A model generated the notes under the pieces. The model saw only the letters and a list, made by a program, of their open reading frames with translations, was not told the origin of the DNA and ran no database searches. From Ichthyosporea sp. XGB-2017a (Eukaryota > Opisthokonta > Ichthyosporea), in contig PDIM01010362.1 of assembly GCA_002811675.1 (NCBI GenBank), forward strand, positions 10,417-32,916: 22,500 nucleotides of DNA, in the 5' to 3' direction. Of the stretch, positions 1 to 6,300 are shown one piece after another. Both the position numbers and the translations under genes were made by a program. The stretch's first letter is position 1. Each line of letters opens with the position of its first letter.

Positions 1-66
1 ACAAATCCCACCCCATAAGAAAAAAAAAAAAAAAATCTATATATTACAGTTTTAGAATAATACACC
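1..66. other. Intergenic sequence upstream of gene 1 (partial)
   Basis: AT-rich leader with a run of 16 A at about 20-35, followed by ATTACAG and TTTTAG just before the ATG at 67. It is too short to identify a promoter. The AG-ending T-rich stretches could be splice acceptors of a 5' UTR intron, but nothing here proves it. Confidence 0.4.
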
Positions 67-1569
67 ATGACGGATTTGAATACTTCAGAGTTGATCAAAA
101 ACAATCTCTGCCTCAATCAACAACAACAACACGAAACAGACCAACAAGATCAAAATCAAAACTCCTCCTATCTACAAAATCTCCTTAATCTCTCAAAAAC
201 CCAAAAAGAAACAGCACCCACCGATGATGAATCAAAAAACTTTTTAAAAATCAACAGCAATGAAAATCAAAAAAACATTTCTCCCTCTGACAACCAAGAA
301 GGGATCCTCGTTTCCCCCAAAATCGGCTGCACCATCAAAACCAAAAGCTGCATGGCCCGGAAAATAATCAATCTCCGAACCGGACAGGAACAATTAACAA
401 CAACGACAAGTGAAAAAAATGAACAAGAAAATGAAGATGATTCAAATCAGGAAAAGGTTTTTATCAATCTCGTTCATCATCCACAAGTCCCCACTCCCGA
501 GTCCTTATCCAGACTATCTGATCTACAAATCCTAGACATTATCAACAAAACTTTGAATCATCAAGACGGGGATCAACCTTTTGTCGAGTTTCGCGTCCCT
601 TTATCACTCTCCCCGCCTCGTGCAGAGCTGGATCGGAACGGGAACGCCTGCACGGTGTACGATGCGTTGATTAGTTCCGCTGTGTGGGACCGCGCAACAA
701 AGATTAGCAAAGAGAAATCCCTTGCGGTGGTTCAAAACGCGTCTAAATCAACTGCTGCTCATGCAGCTCCCAGTGGGGCGTTGAATCATTTATTTTTTGA
801 TTTTTTGATTGAGTTGGCGATGGAGTGGATCGAGGCAAAGTATGAACAGGAGGAGAAGTCGCGGTACGAGCAGGAACGAGCCGCGCATCCGAGTTATGAC
901 CGGAATATGAGCCTCAATGTGGTGTTGCTATCGCGCGACTATAAAGTACTGAAGAATCGAAAATACTTTGGGGGGGGAAGTGGACCTGTGCCGCAGTATA
1001 TCCGGAGAAAGTCCAAGCCACAGATAGCCACGTGTGGAGGAGGGGTGGGGGAATTAACAGGGAAGGTATCACAACAGACTGATGATAATAATAACAACAG
1101 GATGATGGTGATGAAGAAAAAGAAGAAGAATCTAACACCGCGGTATAATATCAAAATGTTAACTGCAGAGGAGGAGGCATCGAAGGAAGGGGGGGGTGAT
1201 GATGCATCGGTATCGGGTCAGGTTATCACCGGGGTGGAGGTGACCGTACAGCTACACAGTCCAGTGATGATGGAGGGTGACAAGGGGGGGGAGGAGGAGG
1301 AGGAAGGGGGTGATAAGTGTTATTACAGGAGTGGGGATATCCTTCTTGATATCAGCACACAGGGAGTGTTACTGTTGAGAACTAGGGACCAGTATAACTT
1401 TTTGAATGTGACTCTTCCGGTGGTGAAGGAAAGGAGGGACAGAGATGATGATGAAGCAGACAACGAAGAAGAAGGAGGAGAAGGAGGAGGACTGATAGAT
1501 CCTAATTGTTGTTCTGCGACTTTAGATGTGAAGAACAATGGCCTTTTGACTATTAACGTACCTTTTTAG
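67..1569 (+). CDS. PIH1-domain protein (R2TP / dynein-arm assembly co-chaperone family)
   Basis: A 500-residue cytosolic protein of the PIH1 family, whose members (PIH1D1, PIH1D2, DNAAF2/Kintoun, DNAAF6) act as Hsp90 adaptors in R2TP-type complexes, several of them in preassembly of axonemal dyneins. The N-terminal about 80 residues are Gln/Asn/Lys-rich and low in complexity. The PIH1 core spans about 85-305: KVFINLVHHP near 130, then VPLSLSPPRAELD and CTVYDALI, then FLIELAMEWIEAKYE, ending in LSRDYKVLKNRKYFG near 288-302. A charged linker rich in Lys, Gly and Glu follows. A CS/p23-like beta region closes the protein (about 387-500), with GDILLDIS, VLLLRTRDQYNFLNVTLP and a final strand LLTINVPF, which is the usual PIH1-CS arrangement. 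The paralogue cannot be assigned from motifs alone. No signal peptide or membrane segment is present. The coding strand changes from C-rich to G-rich part way along. Stop TAG. Confidence 0.85.
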   Translation: MTDLNTSELIKNNLCLNQQQQHETDQQDQNQNSSYLQNLLNLSKTQKETAPTDDESKNFLKINSNENQKNISPSDNQEGILVSPKIGCTIKTKSCMARKIINLRTGQEQLTTTTSEKNEQENEDDSNQEKVFINLVHHPQVPTPESLSRLSDLQILDIINKTLNHQDGDQPFVEFRVPLSLSPPRAELDRNGNACTVYDALISSAVWDRATKISKEKSLAVVQNASKSTAAHAAPSGALNHLFFDFLIELAMEWIEAKYEQEEKSRYEQERAAHPSYDRNMSLNVVLLSRDYKVLKNRKYFGGGSGPVPQYIRRKSKPQIATCGGGVGELTGKVSQQTDDNNNNRMMVMKKKKKNLTPRYNIKMLTAEEEASKEGGGDDASVSGQVITGVEVTVQLHSPVMMEGDKGGEEEEEGGDKCYYRSGDILLDISTQGVLLLRTRDQYNFLNVTLPVVKERRDRDDDEADNEEEGGEGGGLIDPNCCSATLDVKNNGLLTINVPF

Positions 1570-1660
1570 AAAAAAAGAAACGAAAAACCAAATCCTTTTT
1601 TGAATCAGTCACGTGGTCATTTCTTTCAAGGTTTAGGGGAAGAGGGCTTCTGGTTGACGC

Positions 1661-1674
1661 GTTGCTATGGTAAT
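1661..1674. promoter_or_regulatory. X-box-like (RFX-type) site
   Basis: GTTGCTATGGTAAT matches the RFX X-box consensus GTTNCC-AT-GGNAAC at 12 of 14 positions and has the imperfect two-half-site symmetry. It lies 217 bases before the gene 2 ATG and inside the probable 3' UTR of the PIH1 gene. RFX factors drive ciliary genes in animals and some relatives. Whether this organism has RFX is unknown, and a comparable match occurs by chance inside gene 3. Confidence 0.25.
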
Positions 1675-1687
1675 TTCTTCAAACGCC

Positions 1688-1693
1688 AATAAA
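1688..1693 (+). other. Poly(A) signal of gene 1
   Basis: AATAAA, 118 bases after the TAG stop and followed by A-rich then T-rich sequence. It fits a cleavage/polyadenylation signal by position. Confidence 0.45.
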
Positions 1694-1891
1694 AAAGAAA
1701 AAGAAATTTTTGAAATATTTTTTGAGTTTTAATTCAATTTTCAGTTTTTGATTTCTTAATTTGGATTTTTCTTTTTTTTTTTTTTTGTTCTTTCCAACGT
1801 TGAATAATCAAAATCCAAAAAAAAAAAATAATAATAATAGCGCAAATTAAAAAATCAAAACTTTTTCTCTTCTTTTTCACAAAAAACTAAA

Positions 1892-3088
1892 ATGTCCCTA
1901 GCAACAAATCACCCACTCTTTCCTTTCCTCGCACTCCTAGTCATCTTCACCCTAGCAACACTACAACGCCTCCCTTCCCTGTTTGCCCATGCCCAACCCG
2001 TGGACCTCGCCCTGGTCAAGGGCGAAATCAACGAGTCCTTTATCACGTCCACGTGTCACGACAACGATGTCACGGGCCAGCGGAACACGTGTGTGCTCCA
2101 CCCGCAGTGCTGCTACTTTCTGTGTGGGTGCGCCGATATGTTCTGCAGCTGCATGACAGAGACGGACCGCTCGAACTTCTTCAAGGCACGTGGGATGATA
2201 TACATGAAGGAGTATGGACTGCCAAACAGTGACGGGGTGGTGAGCGGGACGGTGTGCAATGAGACGGATTTTGCATTGATGAAGATTGAACAAGACTGTA
2301 AAGCGGTGAATGAATGGTACCATGCGTATCTACGGGAGGAGGATTATCGGGAAGGGAGAACCGGGAAGGCTTTTCAGGCTCTCCAGCAAAAGGTGCGTGG
2401 TGAGAAGACCAATTTGCTGGAGAGTAAAGCAGCAATGGTGGCGAAGTCCAGTGCGAAGGCGGAAGTGGAAAAGAATATGATGCCGACTGAGCATAAGGAC
2501 AAAGAGTCAGTGAACAAAGAAGCAGCCAAGGGAAAAGAAAAGAAAAAGAGCCCGCCGGTGACAAAGGGTGATGAGCAGAACAAAAAGACGAAAGACAAGG
2601 CAAAGGAGAATGAGAAAGAGAAGCCAAATCCCCCAGCAGAAAAGAAAAAGGAGGCCCCAGAAAAAACAGAGGTAAAGTCAGATACAGAAAAGAAAAAGGA
2701 GACTCCTCCCCCCACAGAGGGGACTATTAAGCCATCGAAGGAGGATTCGGATACAACGCAGGACAATTCAGGCACATCAGAACAGGATAAAGGGACTAGT
2801 ACATCGTCTGGAGGAGAGCCTCAGGACTTGTCGAGTAATCAAGGGACCGGGGATACATCAGCGGGATCTACCGATACGACTGATACAACTCATACAGCAT
2901 CGGGGAGTACTGACACTTCTTCTAGAAGTAATGAAGCGAAAACAGAGGCTGCTGCAGAGAAAGTGGAAAAGGAAATAGCTTCAGAGCCTCTTGCACCGAC
3001 GATTGACCCGGCATCGGATCCCCAAGGCGTCATGGAGGAGCCAAAAGCATCTGACCCCATGCCAAGCCTCTCAGACTTCCCCCAGTGA
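1892..3088 (+). CDS. Secreted Cys-rich protein with Lys/Glu- and Ser/Thr-rich tail, family unknown
   Basis: 398 residues; I do not recognise the family. A signal peptide is clear: hydrophobic residues about 9-24 and a plausible cut after AHA (34|35). The mature N-terminus holds ten cysteines, seven of them in a compact knot C67-x5-CC-x3-C-x-C-x4-C-x-C87, flanked by C55 and two more near 122 and 136. A helical, charged stretch follows (about 140-200), then a Lys/Glu/Pro-rich segment to about 280, then a Ser/Thr/Gly/Asp-rich segment, as in mucin-like or wall-attached proteins. No second membrane span or GPI-type hydrophobic C-terminus is visible, so it is probably soluble or matrix-bound. The start is the first ATG after an AT-rich leader. 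Gene 2 runs convergently into gene 3. The small Cys knot could be a ligand or structural module; this is inference. Confidence 0.75.
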   Translation: MSLATNHPLFPFLALLVIFTLATLQRLPSLFAHAQPVDLALVKGEINESFITSTCHDNDVTGQRNTCVLHPQCCYFLCGCADMFCSCMTETDRSNFFKARGMIYMKEYGLPNSDGVVSGTVCNETDFALMKIEQDCKAVNEWYHAYLREEDYREGRTGKAFQALQQKVRGEKTNLLESKAAMVAKSSAKAEVEKNMMPTEHKDKESVNKEAAKGKEKKKSPPVTKGDEQNKKTKDKAKENEKEKPNPPAEKKKEAPEKTEVKSDTEKKKETPPPTEGTIKPSKEDSDTTQDNSGTSEQDKGTSTSSGGEPQDLSSNQGTGDTSAGSTDTTDTTHTASGSTDTSSRSNEAKTEAAAEKVEKEIASEPLAPTIDPASDPQGVMEEPKASDPMPSLSDFPQ

Positions 3089-3109
3089 TATTATATGCAA
3101 CTTAAAAAT

Positions 3110-3115
3110 AATAAA
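3110..3115 (+). other. Poly(A) signal of gene 2
   Basis: AATAAA 21 bases after the TGA stop, in an A-rich context. Confidence 0.5.
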
Positions 3116-3183
3116 ATCCTCAAAAGAACGTAACGAAACAAAGAGGGCAAACAAATGATTGGATTACATTCTTATCGTTCTTC

Positions 3184-3189
3184 TTTATT
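3184..3189 (-). other. Poly(A) signal of gene 3
   Basis: TTTATT on the plus strand, AATAAA on the coding strand, about 130 bases after the gene 3 stop. Confidence 0.4.
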
Positions 3190-3318
3190 CACCCTATTTG
3201 AAGGAGTGTTGGCTTGCACTAAGTGCATCTTTGAGGGGGTTCGGTAGCTCGGTGGGGTCCATTCCTTTCATTCCAAGCAGCCAGAAAGTCTCCATATCCC
3301 CCCTTCCCTTCACATTGA

Positions 3319-6300
3319 TCATTCCTCGCCGTTCACAATGGAAGATGATGCTAGGATCCGTATCATTTCTCTTCTGGCCACGTGGCCTCTCATCCTCATT
3401 CTCATTGTAGACAATTTGCGATTTCTTCTTGCCACAGTTGGCTCTTCAACTGCACAGGCTTCCTCTTTTACAATCATAGCCTCTGTTTCCGGAAGAGTGA
3501 CTGCTGCTGCAACACTATTGCACCTCATATCTTCAACGGAAAGACCCATACTATCTAGATGAACTATTTGTCTCTGGTGTGAGATCCGCTCCTGCACCAC
3601 AATTGCCTGCTGTTGCTGCTGTTGCTGTTGTTGTTGATCGGCGTATATCTGCTTCTCCTCCAATCGCAGTTCCTGATGCGCATCCACGCTAAGTTGGATC
3701 CGCAACGCAAGGGAGCCACTCTCCATTCGAGAGGCCATGTTAACAGTGTCCCCGAAGATTGTATACTGGGGCATGGCCACGCCGATGATTCCCGCCACCA
3801 CTGGTCCAGAATGGATACCCATCCGTAGCTGAATTTTGTTGATCGTCTTTGCATTCTTCTTATCCCTGGGGGAGCCTGCGATGTTTGTCGGACTCATTTT
3901 CGGATTGGTGATATAATCAGGTGCGGGGAACATATGAACTTCGCGCATCAAAGCAAGGGCCATTGTACACACTTGAATACAGTGATCCGCAATGCAATGA
4001 GGAACGCCACCCACCACCATGTACGCATCGCCGATAGTCTCTACTTTGAACACGCGAAGACGGGCAATCTGGGCATCAAAACGGGTGTAAAGGGAATTAA
4101 GGAGGGACACTACTTGCATTGGGGTGCACATAGCAGAAATGGTTGTGAATCCAACAATATCAGAGAAGAACACAGTTACATTGTCAAAGGCCTCAGCAGG
4201 AACAACTAGTCCTGCTTTGAGTTTCTCGGCCACGGCAGGCGGCATGAGGGAATTAAGAAGTCGATCCGTTTTCTCCTTTTCCAGCTCCAACTCGGCTGTG
4301 CGTTGGTGGACCTTGTCTTCCAGATTCCTCGCATACAGTTCCAGCTTGGACATGATGCTGTCCATTACTGATTTACCCCGGTTGGGATTAATCTGATGTA
4401 GTTCTTTGGCCACAGCGTGTAAGGCCAGTCGTTCACCGGGATTATGAGCAGTACAGCGCCATAGCAGTCGCGACAGCCTTGTCTGGATCTTTTGTGGGGA
4501 AAATTTTTTCTTCCTCGCTTTGGGAACATTTGCCGTGGATTGTTGTTGTAGATTCAGATTTGTCGCTCGTGATGGTGTCGAAGCACGATGATCCGAAGTC
4601 GACAAGAATGGTGCCTCCCCCCCTCTTCCTACAACTCCTGATCCTCCATCCCCACCCAAACTATGGTTATATGTAGGCGCATTCCGTGTTTGGAATGTGC
4701 TGAGAGATGATGGTTCTTTTTTTAACGAGTCATGCTGTCCTTCTCGTACACTTGCTAAGCCAGTTTTTGCCCCTGTCACCAGTAGATTGTTGACATTATT
4801 ATTACTGCCAGTGTTATTCACTCCATCACCACTATCTACCCCGTATAGCGAAGACCCCTGTTCATTTTCCTGCGTCATCCCATCTTGTTCATACTGTTCC
4901 GACTCTTGTGTAATCAACATACGATGCAGCTGGGGCCGCAGACGCTTCTCTTTGCATTGCACCAGCACGCGGGCGGAAGAAAGGTACTCTAACTGATACG
5001 CATAAGGAATATCCCAGTTGACAAGACTAGCCAAAGCCACTCCGAAACTATAGACATCTCCGCTACTGGACCCATCCTGCACCCGTGAAACTACAACAGG
5101 ATGATCAACATCATAGTTTCCGCTCGCACTGACAGCTGAAGCCACTGACTGCGACTGCATAGAAGATATTCGCGTGCAGTTGGAGCTCGTCCCCGAATTC
5201 TTCGCTGTGAGTGTAGTCCCCAACAAAGAGCTGCCAGCTTGTGAGGCGTTAACTATTGGATTGATGGCTGTATTGTTTCCGTCATTTATGTTAACGGAAT
5301 CTACATCATTATTGCCACCGCCACCGTTCTCGGGTGCGTTTCGAATATCGTACAGTTCGGGAGCACACCAATGCAACGCGGAGGCTGTATGAGCCCAATG
5401 ATGTTCCTCATTCGTTTCTGTCCGTTCATTGGCCCCTTGTTGTTGCTGCTGCCCTAAATCAGATTGTGCGCAACCGACCCTGAAGAGGGACGAAAACCCA
5501 AAGCCAGACAACCGCACATTCCAATGAGAATCGATCAGACAATGGTTAAGTGTGAGGTTCCCATGGTATTTCAGAGGGGAGTGGGAAATGGCCTTTAAGC
5601 CGGATAAGATATCGGAGAGGATGGAAAATACAAACATGGGGTCAAGAGGATTCGAATCATTCACAATACGGTCCATAATAGACCCACGATGTTGGTACGT
5701 CTCCACTAGGAACGGCATTATGGGGGGTGGAGTATCCAACACAAACCCAATCACCTCATTGATATGACTCCGTTTGGATATCTTCTTGAAGTTGTAAAAA
5801 GAAAGGGAAATCGCGGAGTAATCCCAAATAGTGTGTGTTTCTTTATGTGCATTGTTATTGTCGTTATTTGCATGGGAATCAGAAAGGTTCGCTTCATCAG
5901 CAGCATCCATTTTCATTTTCATATGCGCCATCATCGCCGCGGTACGAACCTCTCTTCTGAAATAATATGTCCCCTGATAACAGCAAAGATGTTTTGCTTT
6001 TGAAAATCCCCTTTGGTGGTATCTCTGCCGACTGTTTGTGTATTCCGAACCTTCCATACTCACACTATCACCCGTCACGGTTGTACCAGGTCCCGCTTTC
6101 CCCCCCCCAAATCCTCTGCTTGTATTCCACCCGTGGCCCAATCCAGAAGCCATAGACACGGACTGCGGGGTGTCATTGTAATAAATATCCTTTTGCTTGT
6201 CACCCTCCACGCCTTTGTCCCCGCCGTCGTCCTGTTGCTTTTGGTGCTGTTGGTGATATTGTTTCTGTACCGTATTTTCCTGATGAGAGGAGGGCCTTTT

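Larger units (their letters stand above)
1570..1891. other. Intergenic: 3' end of gene 1 and promoter of gene 2
   Basis: 322 bases, mostly AT-rich, with a long T run at about 1773-1786, an A run at about 1819-1830 and a short (AAT)n. It also holds a CACGTG at 1610-1615, an X-box-like sequence at 1661-1674 and a poly(A) signal for gene 1 at 1688-1693. A pyrimidine-rich stretch lies about 10-30 bases before the gene 2 ATG. The TTCCCT-NN-AGGGAA palindrome found before genes 3, 4 and 5 is absent. Confidence 0.6.
3089..3318. other. Convergent 3' spacer between genes 2 and 3
   Basis: 230 bases shared by the 3' ends of two converging genes. It holds AATAAA on the plus strand (3110-3115) and TTTATT (3184-3189), which reads AATAAA on the minus strand. 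The short open frames here have no coding character. Confidence 0.6.

Noticed and set aside
2181-2775. Minus-strand open frames opposite gene 2, one very Phe/Ser-rich
   Set aside because: Complement of Lys/Glu- and Ser/Thr-rich codons; composition alone explains it.
3230-3270. GTTCGGTAGCTCGGTGGGG, considered as part of a tRNA
   Set aside because: No cloverleaf, anticodon arm or acceptor pairing can be built around it.
5557-5570. GTTCCCATGGTATT, an X-box-like match
   Set aside because: It lies inside gene 3 and is fixed by the codons of YHGN in the pseudokinase. It shows that 12/14 matches arise by chance.
5000-6010. Active protein kinase within gene 3
   Set aside because: The catalytic Asp of HRD and the Asp of DFG are both replaced, and the VAIK lysine is not evident.
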